A stretch of 64,000 bases of DNA from Sitta carolinensis (taxonomy: Eukaryota; Chordata; Aves; Passeriformes; Sittidae): NCBI GenBank assembly GCA_032173965.1, contig CM063294.1, forward strand, positions 2,960,452 through 3,024,451, read 5' to 3'. Numbering within the stretch: the stretch's first letter is position 1; each line of letters begins with the position of its first letter. Both the position numbers and the translations under genes were made by a program. Below, piece after piece: positions 37,856 to 50,792 of this stretch. A model generated the notes under the pieces. That model was not told the DNA's origin. It searched no databases and saw only the letters and a list, made by a program, of their open reading frames with translations.

Positions 37856-39299
37856 CAGTGCCAGGTCTGATGTGCCTGGGACCAGCCCTGCCACATTACC
37901 CACCCACAGCCCTGGGCTTGCCTTGCAGTCACTGTGAGCTTTGCTTGGCTAATTCCTGTTACCCTGAACTGCTCCATTTCTATCCATGTTGGGATCCTTT
38001 TGATTAAGGACAATTTAGCTCCTCATTTCCATGAGGAATGTGAGAGTCCTGAGAGCTTCCTACCACAGGAACATATTCCTGCCAATCTCTGTGCTTTTTA
38101 TTATTTCGTGTAAGATCCATCTTGGTGAGAACAGTCTTTAAATAATATCAACCTACACTAACTTAGCTTGGCATGAAGAACTAGAGGAGGCATACAAAGG
38201 TCTGTAAAACAGTGATTGCTCTGATGAAACCTATCCAGTCCTCTGCCTTTGAGTGCTCTGCCATTTCACAAGAGCAGAATGCACAAAGCAATTCAAAGGT
38301 GGTTTGTGCATATTAAAAAGAGGAAATTCTCTATCTGTAACACATCTCAGACAAGGGGAAACCATTGGTACCAATATTCTTAAGGTAAAACCGCAAGTTG
38401 CTGTTTCCTTTTTTAAGGTTAAAGAAAAAGGGAGCTAGGAGAGTACAGAGATGTCAGTTGAAAGAAAAATTGCAAGCCTGCTAATCCTTTCTTGTCAGGT
38501 TTAATATAAGGCCTGGCAGAGATTGATAAGAAGTGTCTCCCTCTCTGTCTGATGTTGCAGGTGCATGGTAAAAATCACCTCTCTGAAACACCCACGTGCA
38601 GAGCCAGGCTCCAGGCTGGAAAGGCTGCTGGGCAGCCTGACACTGCGGGCATAAAACCATTTAAAATACCTATATTCCACTTTTCTTCTCACAGCCTGAA
38701 GAACGGCTGTGCCTTCTCACTCCTTACACATGCAGGTTTTTCTTGCAGCCCCTCTCAGTGGCTATTGCTCTGCTGATGTTGTGCTAAGCAAGGTCTTTAC
38801 AGCAGGCACGGAGCATCTGGGGCACAGGGGCCTGCTCCCTGTGACCTGCCTCTGCTCCATCTGCAGTAAAACATTCTGGCTGGGGCTGCTGGGGCTGTGG
38901 GACTGGCAGCATGCCCATGGCAGCCACAGAGGTCGTGTAGGTGTTGGTAATCTGCAGAAACAATGGCAAGGAGTGGGGAAAAATAGTCTCTGCAGAGCTT
39001 GAGCCTGTGCCTGGTGGGAGAGCCTGGAGAGCTCAGCACAGCTCTGCAGGGACAGGAGACACAGGGGCCCTGCCTGCCTGGGTAGGGCAAAAAATCTGGT
39101 CCTGTGCAGCCTCCAGAGCTGGGGACTCCCTCTGTTCCCCATTTTCTGACTCCATGCTCCATCCCTGGGTGCTGGGCAGCCCTCTCCATCATCTCATGGC
39201 AGCAGGGGCAGGAGCAGCTTTGCCCAGGGGAGGGGGCTCGGGGTGTCCTGCTGTGCTCTGACAGGGGCAGGTGTCACAGTGTGCCCTCTCTTTCCACAG

Positions 39300-39471
39300 C
39301 TGTTCCTCCCAAACTGAAGAAACTGAAAAGCCCAAACGTCCACGTGGGTGAGAAGATTTCCCTGAAATGTGAGGCGACTGCTGGAAACCCTCAGCCATCC
39401 TACAAATGGTTTAAAGACGGGAAAGAGCTGAAGAAGAGCAAAGACATCCGGATCAAGTATGGGAATGGGAA
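39300..39471 (+). CDS. NRG2: NRG2 exon encoding the N-terminal half of the Ig-like C2 domain
   Basis: The exon is 172 bases, between the acceptor TTTCCACAG|C and the donor GGGAA|GTAAGT. It enters in phase 1 and leaves in phase 2. It encodes about 57 residues starting (A)VPPKLKKLKS, then EKISLKCEA with the first Ig cysteine, NPQPSYKWFKDGKEL with the core Ig tryptophan, and DIRIKYGNG. The combination AGNPQPSY.WFKDGKEL...DIRIKYGNG is typical of NRG2, whereas NRG1 reads quite differently here (SSLRFKWFKNGNEL). In the family this Ig domain sits N-terminal to the EGF domain and binds heparan-sulphate proteoglycans, concentrating the ligand near ErbB receptors. The basic run KLKKLKS suits that role. 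Any NRG2 first exon ending in phase 1 can splice here, including 12329-12416. Retention of the following intron would hit TAA straight after YGNGK. Confidence 0.97.
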
Positions 39472-39613
39472 GTAAGTATGACATGGGGCTGCTCTGCCTC
39501 TGCTCTCTCAGGGTCTGGAGCCATCTGGCTGCAGGTGCTGCTGTGCTCCCCAAGTCTCTGCTGAGCAGCACTGAGGGGCTCCCCCAGAGCCACAGGACCA
39601 TGCCCAGCCCAGT

Positions 39614-39745
39614 CACCATGCAAGATCCCCAGCGTCCTCAGAGAGCAGTAGGAGAGGAGCAGGGCATGCCCTGGGAAGACACCATGCAAGATCCCCAGCG
39701 TCCTCAGAGAGCAGTAGGAGAGGAGCAGGGCATGCCCTGGGAAGA
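39614..39745. repeat. Perfect two-copy 66-base tandem duplication
   Basis: Two units (39614-39679 and 39680-39745), each beginning CACCATGCAAGATCCCC and ending CTGGGAAGA, appear identical over their full length. It lies 142 bases downstream of the donor of Ig exon A. The unit is 22 codons long and open in at least one frame, but the frame is not joined to any exon. Identity implies a recent event, or an assembly artefact. Confidence 0.95.
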
Positions 39746-40027
39746 TGTTGGGTTTGTGGATGGGCTGTCCTGGGGTCAGGGAGGCACTGGATACCTGAGA
39801 CAGGTGTCCTGTGACACTGGGAGACAAGGCTTTCCCTGGCATCTGTGGGCAGCTCAGGTGGCCTGGGTGACTCCTGCTCTGTGATTCAGGGTTGGGTGCA
39901 GAAGGTGCCCAAACCCAGCTGTCACCCCAACACTCAGCAGCGGGGCTGTGGGAGGAATTGCTTTGTTCCCTCCTGAATTTGGGTAGACACAGAAGCATCT
40001 AAGGCCACTGCAAAAATCAGAGAAGGA

Positions 40028-40395
40028 CAGATGAGTTCAGGCTGGAAGAGACCTCTAGAGATCATCCAGTCCAAGCCCCCTGCCGAGGCAGGAGCACCTG
40101 GAGCAGGTGACAGGAGCGTGTCCAGGTGGGATTGGAATGTCTGCAGGGAGGGAGATTCCCTGACCTCCATGAGCAGCCTGTGCCACTGTTCTGCCCCCCT
40201 TAATGTAAAGAAGTTCTTCCTCATGTTGAGATTGAACTCTCCATGGTTTAATTCATGGCCATTGCTCCTTGTCCTGTCACTGGCCACCACTGAAGGAGTC
40301 TGGCACCATCCCCTGGCACCCCTTGAAGATATTTATATGCACTGGTGAGATCCCCTCTCAGTCTTCTCTTCTCCACATTGAGCAGGGCTGAGATG
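40028..40395 (-). repeat. CR1 LINE (second subfamily), antisense
   Basis: Reverse-complement CR1 of a different subfamily: 'ggctggaagagacctctaga', 'gatcatccagtccaagcccc', 'aatgtaaagaagttcttcct', 'ttgctccttgtcctgtcact' and 'gtgagatcccctctcagtct'. It is longer than most copies in the window. Confidence 0.9.
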
Positions 40396-41734
40396 CAAGA
40401 GTACCTCACAACCCTGATCAGGGGTCACAGTCACTTGCAGAGACCTTGTCTTGTGCAAATCCTTTCATTTGTCCCCCCAGGGCAGGTTTCCTCGCATCTG
40501 CCCCAAGTCCCCACCCAGCAGAGCTCTCAGTGACCGTCACCCTCAGGACCACCTCCTTCAACACCTGGAGAAAGAGGCCCCAGGGCCAAGCTAAGGAGTT
40601 CTCACTGGGAATGGATTTAAATGAATCCATGCTGGTATTTCTCAAGGCCCAATATTTACATATGATGTATCTTAAAATTATTCCACAGTCATGACTATGC
40701 TTGCATTCATACATCCTGACCTAGTCAGCAACAGTCAGCTTGTAACTGCCTGACCCTGGAAAATTTGCTACTAATTCTTTGCTAACATATGTTCTGGGTG
40801 TGTGAATAAATGCTCATTATGGACTTGATAGAGTAGCAGTTTTTAAAATTAAAAGGCACTACAAATCACTATGAAAAATCAGTCAGTGCTTGAATGGGGT
40901 GTTGCCAATTGCTCTAATTTAATTTCAGTCCTGTTGGGTTTGGTTTCAGAGTCCCACCCAAGATGGTTGACCTCCTTTGTCATAATTCTAGAACTTGTGG
41001 CTGTTTTGGGGAGAGGCAGCGAGGTGGTCGGTGGATCCAGGACAAGGAAAGGCTGCCTGGGCTTGCAGGCAGCAGAGAAGGGGCAGAGCTGTGCCTGCCT
41101 CACTCCTCTGCTGCCCTCGTTAGTTTTTATGGCCCTTGTTGTTCTCGTGGCCTGGGTTGTTCAGCAGTGGTGCTGGGGCTGGGATGCCGTGCGGAAATGA
41201 AATCCCGCCTGTCCGGATGCTGGGGGCAAATTCTCTCAGAGCTAGAGAGCAGCCCAGACACCCAGCTGGGTGGAGGGATCCTCCCACAGCACTCCTGCGC
41301 TGTGCTCCCAGTTATCCCAGTCCTTCCTCGCCCCCTGGCACCCTATGTCCCACAGGGAGCTGTGGCAGGATGGCATCCCACCCCAGCGAGGCAGGGGGAC
41401 ACAGAAACCAAGGGAAGGAGGTTGGTCCCCTTTCCTCAGGACGCTGCTGTCAAGTCAAAATTTTGCATTTACCAGTTTCCATGGCAACGTGTTGCCTCTC
41501 CAGTGAGAGGCCAAAGATGTGTGGTGTTTCCTGCTGGCAAAATAAGCCCAAGGATAAACATTTAAGGACAACTGAGCAACTGCCTCCTCCAGTGCCCAAG
41601 ACTCCCTCAGCAGTGAAGGTGTGAGCCCAAAGCATCCCCATAATCACTTCCCATCCCAGCTTCTGCTCCCTGCTGCCATTAAAATGTGCCTGTCTTGTGC
41701 TGGGATCGGGCTATGGAGACTGGACTCAAGCATC

Positions 41735-41990
41735 TGTGGGGCAGGAACAGAAGGAAATGGCCTCAAGCTGTGTCAAAGGGGTCTTTGGGCTTTAGGGAGA
41801 GCATCTTCACTGAAATGGTGGTCAGGCATTGGAACAGGCTACCCAGGGAAGGGGTGGAAGTGTTCAAAAATGTGTTGATGTGTCACTTGGGGACATGGTT
41901 TACTGGTGGCCTTGGCAGTGCTGTGGGAATGGTTGGACTCGGTGATCTCAGAGGGCTTTTCCAACCTAAGTGATTCTGTCATTCTGTGGG
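41735..41990 (+). repeat. CR1 LINE, 3' end
   Basis: Sense CR1: 'gcattggaacaggctaccca', 'gggaaggggtggaagtgttc', 'acttggggacatggtttact', 'ggttggactcggtgatctca', 'gagggcttttccaacctaag' and the tail 'tgattctgtcattctgtgg'. Confidence 0.92.
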
Positions 41991-42908
41991 ACAGTTCTGA
42001 GGCAATTACCCCTCAGTGAGCATTTCCCCCTTGTTTGGCAGTGCATGAACACTTCTCTGGGAGGATCTGGATGGGTCTGTGCACACCCACTCTGGCACTC
42101 CCACCCCTGTCCCCTGCCCTGCTGGGTCCCAGAGCTGAAAACCTCGAGGCAGAGTGTCCACTGGCATTGGACCTGCCTCCCTGTGGTCTTGACTGCATGG
42201 AACAAACACAAAAAACTGCTCAGAGCAGGCTGAGGGAGCCCTCACGACTTTGATGTCTTCATTATGCAGCTGGTGGGGCCAAGTTTGGTAGGGGGACATG
42301 TGATAGGGGTGTAGAGCATTAATTCCAGCATGATGGGAGGGCACTCCAGGGAAGGATAAGCATCCCAAACTGTAAATCTCTGAAAGGAGATCTTACTCTA
42401 TAACAATTATTTTAAGAATAATGGGATTTATACATCTGGCTCCACTTAGAGGTAACACTGGTCTCCAGATAATCCTCTGTGCTTCCTTTCAGTTCAGAGT
42501 GGGGATTTCAGAGGGCCAGGAATGGAGCACTGGGGAGGGAATTTCACAGGGCAAGTACACAAGGCAAAAACTTCTCAGGCTATGCAGGACCTGGCCAGGT
42601 GCACAGGATCGTTTCTTTAGAAGTGTAATCCAAAGACCTGATAAGAGTTTTCTGCTGGAGCCAGGCAAAAGGGGCCCTCCAGCAAAGTGATGTCCATGGT
42701 CCCTTATCCATGTCCATTTTCCCTTGGCCCTGTGAGGCCCCAGCAGAGCTGGGCACAGCTGAATTCTGTCTCCAGCTCTGAGATCTTTAGCATGCAGAGG
42801 GTTAGGATGGGAGACAAGGACATGGTTGCCCTCTGTGATTCATTCCTGGCTTTCCTCCTGTGTGTTTGAAAAGCCTTGAGGTTTCTAACTAGAAAGTATG
42901 ACTGAAGC

Positions 42909-42931
42909 TTTTTTTTTTTTTTTTTTTTTTT
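42909..42931 (+). repeat. Poly-T run of 23 bases
   Basis: An uninterrupted T run inside the intron between the two Ig exons. No recognisable retroposon body is attached on either side. Confidence 0.95.
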
Positions 42932-45900
42932 GTGATCAGGTTTTTGTGTGATCTCTAGAATAGGGGATCTCTTTCAAAATAAGGGATGTACATGTTGTGA
43001 GGAGGAGAGGAGCACTTAACTGCATGTCAGCCCTTTAGCTTTTCCATCAATCATTTTCCCTCTTCTTTTTAAACTTACTGGCAAAACTTCTGGAGCCGTC
43101 AGGTTTTTTCAATGGATATTTGCTGGAGGGAGGGGAATAATTCTGATTCCTCCTTTCTGAACTTCATGTTCCATCTGTAATTAGTGACAGGCTGGGGCAA
43201 GCCTGGCTTGCACGAAGGGGAAACCTCTTTAAGGTGGAAGAAATTATTGGCTGGAATTTTATCTCCGTCTCCATTTAAATAAAACACAGTTAATGGGGAA
43301 CCCAGAGAAATTACCAGGAAATAATTGCCTGTGGTAGTGGAAGTACACCTAGTGAATGGTTCTCCCCCTAAGCTGCCAAAGCCATGCCATTTTTGGCTGA
43401 GAGTGTCTGACTTAGGCTGCTGGCTCCCAAGCAGTTCAGGTTGGGCTTTGACTTTCTGGCTATCCTGGCAAGCAGTCAAATGCCAGCTGTGGAGGAAACC
43501 AAGGGAGTTTTTGCTTGTGGAGGTGTAGAGAACCTTCCCCTCTTGAAGTCATGCTCAAGGCTCAGCCTGGGACATGCAGCTGGAGCCCAGGAGCCTGGTA
43601 GTCCCCGAGCTGTGCCTGTCCTTACAGCCCTTTCCCTTTGTGTGCTCTTCTACCCAGGGACACTGCTGGGGTGATGAAGTAGGAGTATCATTAGATTGGA
43701 GAGGGTTGGCAGTTCAGTTTGGGACAGGCTGACCATATGACATCCCTTGGGAGTAGTGTCCTACTTTCAGTATCACCAGGAATCCCTATTGTTAGCCTGT
43801 AAGTGGAGCCAAGGGATACCCTCCTCTCCTGTTTCTGTACAGTAGTCCCTCAGGCGATGCCACTTGAGCAGATTCATTGCTGGGGTCTTCCTTGTAGGGC
43901 TCCCAGTTGTAGATTATTCCCCACCCACAATGAATGGGGCTGTGGTCTTCCCTGTACAGCTCACTGCACTGGAATGAAGGCAAAAAAAATAATTTAAAAA
44001 TGCCAAAGCAGCAGGGGAAAGAGAGTGCCAATAAAGATAAATGATTTCCTAATTAAGCCTGGAGACAAGGAGGGGCAAAGAGGACTGTTGAAGCCTTGTG
44101 GGAGCCAGAGTGAACTCAAGCAGGCTATACCACCACTCTGGCAGGGGTCTTTGGGCTGACATTTTTAAACAAAGGAAAAAGCTCATTTGACAATGGCTCT
44201 TGCAAGAGCAATTCCAGATGCCTTGAAGCGAAGACTCTTCTCAAGCACCGGTGTTGTTATAATCACCAGGGGAGCTGCTGCCTTGCTAACTCTCACGATG
44301 TCATTATAAGTTTTCGATATTTGGGATTTGGTTTTAGCTGCTGAAGGCACTTTATTGGAGGGGGTGTGAAGGAGAGCATCTCCTCTGTTTGTTTGCTTGT
44401 TGTTTTAGAGGAGATGATGGACATCATCTTGGCCAATGCACCTGGGACCGAACCAGGGAATTTGAGAACTGAAAGGAGAAGCAGTTGGGTCTTGAGCTCA
44501 AACAATCCACAAACTTCACAAGTTGAGGCTCCTGAGAGAGTCAGGGAATGGACATTTAATCAAATTTGACTGTATTATAGTTGCTAACAAGTCACAGTCA
44601 GTTGCTGGGCTGCTTCAGCTGATAGGCTGGGTAAACTTAGAGGTGGAAGGAGCTTTATGTGCCTTAAATTTTGTGTGGTTTTTCCAGCCATATTGGCTGC
44701 TTACAAAAACAAAAACCTCTATCTACAGACCTTCGCCCACTGCGGTTGCAAAATGTCACAGATTAGGTCGAGGCCCTCACTGAGACATGAGCTGAAATCC
44801 CATTCATCCTGTTTAAGTTAAAGTGTTTTACCGTCGGGGAGGAGGGCTGGGGTGAGGGCTGAGGCTGCTGGCAGTTCACCCAGCACAGCACATCACTGAC
44901 CTGCAGGCATGAATTTGCCACAGAGCAGACACTGCTGAGCACCTATGACATGTACCAGCTGCAGAAAAAAGGCCTGGGGAGAAAAGAATGACATGAGGAG
45001 ACCCCAAACTTTATCTACATCTCTTGCACACCCTGTGTACAAACACGGTGGTGTTCCACAGAGGTTTTGAGCAATAGTTCCCTGCCCACATGAAGGTGCC
45101 ATCCCTTTCCCATGATCTCTGTTCCCTAAAATGCTTTTTCCAGGTATCAGTATTTGCAGCCTGGCTCTGCTCATCACTATTGCTGCTCTCTGCCCAGGGC
45201 TGTCCCCATGACAGCTGCTCTTGCTATGGCACCTCTCTCTCCTCCTTGATTCTTTATAACTAATGTGCTTTGATTTAAAGGTCCTCTCAGACCTTCCTCC
45301 CCACTCCTGGCAGTCCCTGAAGTTTTGGTTGTGCCTCTGATTTGCCCAGCATTTCAACCTCCATCTAATATGTGATACACTTCCAAACTAGGACTCTGTG
45401 CCTTCTCCTCAGCAGCACTAGCCCTCTTTTCCCTCCCTGCCACAGCCCCAGCTCATGGTTTGGTTGTTGAGGTGGTGAGACCTGGGCACCCCGAGGGGCT
45501 TTGTCTCTGCACTGAGGTCACATTCTTTTTGGGATAGTGAGGTACCTGTTCCACATTTGGTGCTGGGAAGTCCCAGGCTCTTGGGAAGCTCTTCCTGAAT
45601 GAGATCACAGGAAGCAGGGAAAGAACCTGCTGGCCTAAGAGTCCTGCTCCAGCACCTCCATTTTCTTAAAGAAATTAAAATCCTGGCATTGGGGTTGGAG
45701 GAAACATTCATAGGATGGAGCAATTGCCTTAATTTCCAGGGGAAGTAATACAAAGGACCCTGCAATGACACTGGGTCTGTGCATCGGCCAGAGCCCAAAA
45801 CTCAGCTTTTACTCATTTGTCAGTGTCACAACCTGGCAGGTGCCACAGCCTGGCCTGGCACAGAGAGCAGCAGCAGCACACAGGGGTTTGCCTCTCAACA

Positions 45901-48900
45901 CAGCAGCCACAAAGTCCACTCCAGGCACTGGTGTGGTGTGTGTGTCACTGCCTCTGCTGCCCCACACCTCATCCCATTGCCAGAACACCCCTGGCTGCAT
46001 TTGAGCCTGGAGGGGGTTGCACAAGTGACCCTGCTCTTTGGAGTGTACTTATTGATCTTCTCCCCTCTTGTTGACACTGGCCGACCCAGAAGTAACTCGC
46101 CCTCACTCAGACACCGGTGTCAGTGTCAGCTCTGCAGAGGGAGGACTGGGCCAGTCTTCCTCTTAAAATCAGCCTGTCCCAAGCCTGGGCACAGAGAGAC
46201 CACAGCACTGCTGAGCAGAGAAGGGGCAAATCTGCTTTTCAGGTTAGAACAGCACTTTAATGTTGGGGAACAGGGGTAGGAGAGAGCAGGTAGAGTGGGT
46301 CAGGGGATGGCTGCTCCTGTCCTGGGCACTGCAAGGATATCACCTGCAATGTAAATGCTCTTGCAAGGATTACTGAAATTAACCCTGCGGCAAATGTAAA
46401 TGCTCCTGCAAGGACATTATCTGCCTCCCACCATCCCAGCAGGTCAAGCACAGAGCGGGTCAGATGATGGTGTGAGGGGAGGAAGGGAGATAAAGAATGG
46501 ATAACAGCCAAGCTGAAAACTCCAAACCTTCCTGTCCTTACCCTCTTATTTGATTGCTTTGCTTGAGGGCATTTCTGTCTCCTGTCCCATTTGTTCTTTC
46601 TGTAGCTGATACTGAGCCAGCCAGCTGATGCTCTGGAGTGCAGAGCAGCCAGCATAGGACACTTGTTTTCCTCAAGCACTGCGAGCACAGCCCTGCTGCC
46701 CAGCTCTGCTGTGCTCTGTTGAGCACAGCTGGAAGGCAGGGAAGAGATCAGGGGGCTCTGCTAGGGAGAGGATGCTCCTGGCTGCTCCTGCCCTGCCAGA
46801 CAAAGGGGCTTTGCCATGGCCGTCCCCACACTGCCCTTGCATTGTGGTGATTCCCTCTGCCTGAATTTGTCCCCCTGAGTGCTGGGGATGATGAATGTGT
46901 CCCCCCAGAGCCCCTGCCCCAGCTGGTGGGGCTGCCCAGTGTTTGATGGCTGCTGCACAATGCTTGTGGTTTGTAAGCTGGATATCCTGAATCTTCTTGC
47001 CAATCATTAACCTGCTCTTTCAGGGCGAATGCATCTCGGTGAGAGTGCCAGGGCAGCATGTAGGCACCAATTAAATCTCTGGCAGGATGATGCAGTGCAC
47101 GTTACAGCAATTGCTGGCACTCCTGCTCCAGGCAATGCCAGTGTGCTTCCTGCCACCGGCTCTCCCTACAGAGGGGAGGGAGTTAATGGGTGACCACAGC
47201 AGGGCATCCAGCCTGTCCTTTGCAAGGGTCATGTTTGGGAATTTCCTTTTCTGAGGGTTTCAGGTTGTGTTTACTATGTGCTGTGCTCTTCATTGACAAT
47301 TTCGGGGCCACATATGGGGTAGGCTCCAAGTTCTCTTCATAAAGTTATTCCTTGACTTCTTTGTTACTTATGTGTTAGTTACCCTATTTTTAGAAGGCTA
47401 ATAAAATGCTACAACAGTAGTAATCCTAGAGCTATTCTTGTCCAGAACGATGCAGAAGTGGCTGAACTCACACAGGGAACATGGAGTCCTCAGTGTAGGT
47501 GTCTCAGGGGCAGCTCATGGCAGCTGCTCTCCTGATGCTCTGACATGAACGGCTTGGTGAGGAGATGACCTGGGAAGATGGCCCCATTTCCACTTGGCAG
47601 TAGGTAAGACTGGAAAAATGATTCAAGCTTGACCAAAGTGCTGGTGGGAACATGACTGCTGTCATGAGAAGTTCCTCCTTGGCTCAGATACAGGGCCTGT
47701 TTCTTCTCCTCTCACTGCACTGGAGGCCTCAGGGCCTGAGCTCACATTTAGATGTCTAAATTACAGCCGATGAGGACACCCTTCCCAGCCAGAAATTGCC
47801 AGGATCTTTGTGTAGGTCCTGGCCAAGGGCTGATCTCCCTGTTTCCCATTGTAGTCTGGAGATTGGCACTGAAGAGGGTGATTTACTCATCCCTCCAAAC
47901 TGCCCTCTGGGGGACTCTTTTCTCTTGGCCAGAAAGGTATTTTGGGGGATCTTCTTTTGGCCAGGCTGAAGGTCTCCTTGTGAATCCTATCCCTCAGAGC
48001 CTGCAGACAGCCTATTCCCGTGGCTTACCCCTCCACTGGCACTACAGGAGATAATTAGTGCGTGGCTAAGTCATATGTGCTGAGGGTCAGGGAAGACAAT
48101 GAGGCAGATTTTCCCCCGGAGTAAAGAGATGTCAACAGAGTTGCACTGCAGCGAAATGATGGGATCTGTCAGTGACCCTGGCCCTTTCACTGAGCAAACA
48201 GCCCGGGGCAGAGCCTTCCTCAGGAAGAATGGCATCGTCTGGCAGCCAGGCACCCTTGTGAATGCACACGGAGGGCTCTCCCAGGGCCTGCTGTCCCCGG
48301 GAGACACTGCCCAGGAGCCTTCATCCCGAGCTCCTGTGCTCTGGGTAACTTCTTGCAGGCCACTCCTTGGTGTGTCTGCAAAATCAGCCCTCAGGAGAGC
48401 AGGGTACCTGCCCTCGGGGACAGCAGGGTGAAGAGCACACCTTGGAAAAACTGATTTCCAAAGGAGTTTTGTGATATTTCAGGAGCACACAGAGATAGTA
48501 AAATAGAACAAAACCAGACTGGGCACCTATGGCACACAGATTAGACGAGGACTTGTCCCTTTGACATCCTTCAGCTCCGTTCTGCCAGTGCACAGGCATT
48601 ATCCATGGCAGTTAAAAGGCCATGGCTAATGCTGTGAAGCAAGGTATCTCTCTGGCTGTTTCAGTGCTTCTTGCAATAGGGAAATTCTCTTCACATTTGT
48701 GCTCCACTTGAAGGCTTATCCATATTTCCAACCTTCATCTCCTTTCCTCTGTCTGTCACCAGCAGATTGTGCAGCACAGTGTGGATACCAAGAGGGGCCA
48801 CACTATTGGCCTGGGCTACGAAAAACAAGAAAAAGCTCTTGATTTTTCAATGGAATCTTACAGCCCAGGATAAATTTCAACAAATTGTGATGGGAAAAAT

Positions 48901-50724
48901 AAGCTCTTTTAACAGTACAGGTCTTGTGCATTAAACCCCTTTGGTGTCACCTTGATGTTGCTATGCTCCAAATGCCAACATCACTCTTTATTCTGCTCAC
49001 ATTCCTCTCCAGCTGCACGTAAAAGACTAAATGTCTCTCACCTCGTTGTTGGAGCTGAGTCTGTCAAGTGTGGCCCCTTTTGTTCCACTAGTAATTTCCT
49101 AATTCATGTCTTTGGGACTCACACCCCCTTATCTGTAAAAGATCACATACCTAGGTGATATTCTAATGCAGCAGTGGATTTTTCCAGTTGCTCCACCTGG
49201 TGAAATGTGCTGTGGATTGAGATTGCCATGCAGCCAATTATCTTTAGAACATCTGTGCTCTGGCAGCTGAAGGCAGCATGTCCATTGATGCTCTCAGCTC
49301 TGCCCTGGCAGAGAGCCCCAGCATGCTGATGTGCCAGGGTGGTGTTTTCTATGGACTCTGAGTTAGAGCCTGGCTCTTCCAAGCTGTTTTCAGCATTTGT
49401 TGCCTGCACTGCAGCCTGTCCGAGAGCTGGTTTGTAAAACAAATGGTGCATTCTGGCAGAGAGGGTTGAGGCAGCTGGGAGAAAGCAATGGCTGGGCTGG
49501 GAGCAGTCTTGGAGTAGCATTCTGGAGCCATCTTGCCCTTTTGATGAGCATTTGCACACCTTCCTCCATGGAGGGAGAGGGGAATGCTCCTGAACGAGGT
49601 GCTGCAGACCAGCAGAGCCCACACCCCCATCAGGCACCCACTGTGCCACCTAGCAAGGTGCAGGAACCAACAGCCACAGGGCAGCCACAGGCACTGGATG
49701 CCCTCAAATGTCCTTTAAATGCCTCTCCCTTGTGCATTACCTGCCTCCTGAGGCAGCAAAGCAGTGAGAGCCATGATGCCCAGGGCTGCCATGGGCTGTG
49801 CTAGGAGACTTGGGAACAGAGAAGAACGTTGTTGTGCTGGGAGTCAAGGCAGAATCAGCCCTCTTATTTAGGCTCCCCTGTTGGAATGTGTTGGCCCAAG
49901 TCACTGCACAAATGGATTAGGGGAGACCTACAGTCAGAGGGATTCAAGAGGTCTTTGCATACTGTCAACATCCATTTAAAAACTGCTCCACATGTGGCCC
50001 CGGCTCATGCAATTGAGCACTTGACCGCATCCTGTAAAACAGGGCAGCGCCTGTTTCCTGGGAGCTCTACCAAGTCGTCTCCAAGTGCTTTTAATTTACT
50101 AATATAACTAGTGAGATGTTCCTGCTGTGTCCTTGCGCCGTGCCTCCCAGGAGAACAGCTTGTCAGGGTGTTAAAAAGATGCCAGTGTGCTTCTGTGAAG
50201 GGCTTCCTATGGACAATGATTTGCACAGCCCAAAGAAAAGTCCTTCTCGGATGACACGTGTAACATTGCAACTATGTCCAAGGCTAATGATTATTTTCCA
50301 CATAAATGGAATTATATTTGCCTTCAGCAACATCGGCCGTTGGGACTTCTTTCTAAAGCTGGCAGCACTTCCAAGTCTCTAAATAAAGTGACACAGACCT
50401 GAGGTAAAAGCTTGGGGTAGAAAGCAGATGGAGATGTTCTCATGAGACGAGCAGACAGGGTGGGTTTTGATAAGAAAAATGGAAGAAAATGTAGTAAATC
50501 AGAGGGTCTCATGTGGGAGTCCCACTGCGGTCTCACGAGTGGCACTCAGTGTGTGTTGAAGGCTCCTATAGATCCCTGTTAAACTGGGCAACAAAAGGTT
50601 TTGCCTGTTAGTCAGAGCCATCCCAGAGAATGAGTCATAGCCAGTGGGAAAGGCGATGCTCCTTCCCGCAGCGCCGCAGAGCTCTGCCGCAGAGCTGCTG
50701 CTCTGCCATGGAGGAGCAGCACGG

Positions 50725-50792
50725 CTGGGAGGTGGCAGGGGCTGGGAGGTGGCAGGGGCTGGGAGGTGACAGGGGCTGGCAGGTGGCACAGG
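50725..50792. repeat. 17-base minisatellite, four units
   Basis: Four head-to-tail units of CTGGGAGGTGGCAGGGG start at 50725, 50742, 50759 and 50776. The last two carry substitutions. The G-rich strand is the + strand. It lies about 700 bases before Ig exon B. Confidence 0.92.

Larger units (their letters stand above)
12417..39299 (+). other. NRG2: NRG2 intron between the internal first exon and Ig exon A
   Basis: A 26.9-kb intron from GT at 12417 to AG at 39298-39299. Near its start is a pyrimidine/poly-T tract (12594-12691). It carries CR1 copies at 14222-14388, 21601-21885, 29988-30205, 31583-31690, 32378-32575, 35935-36130 and 37686-37855. It also has short duplications (22011-22050, 25865-25968), a CpG-richer patch (28630-28885), a promoter-like cluster (30379-30597) and small CA/GT repeats near 37290 and 19640. 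I see no nested gene. Confidence 0.75.
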
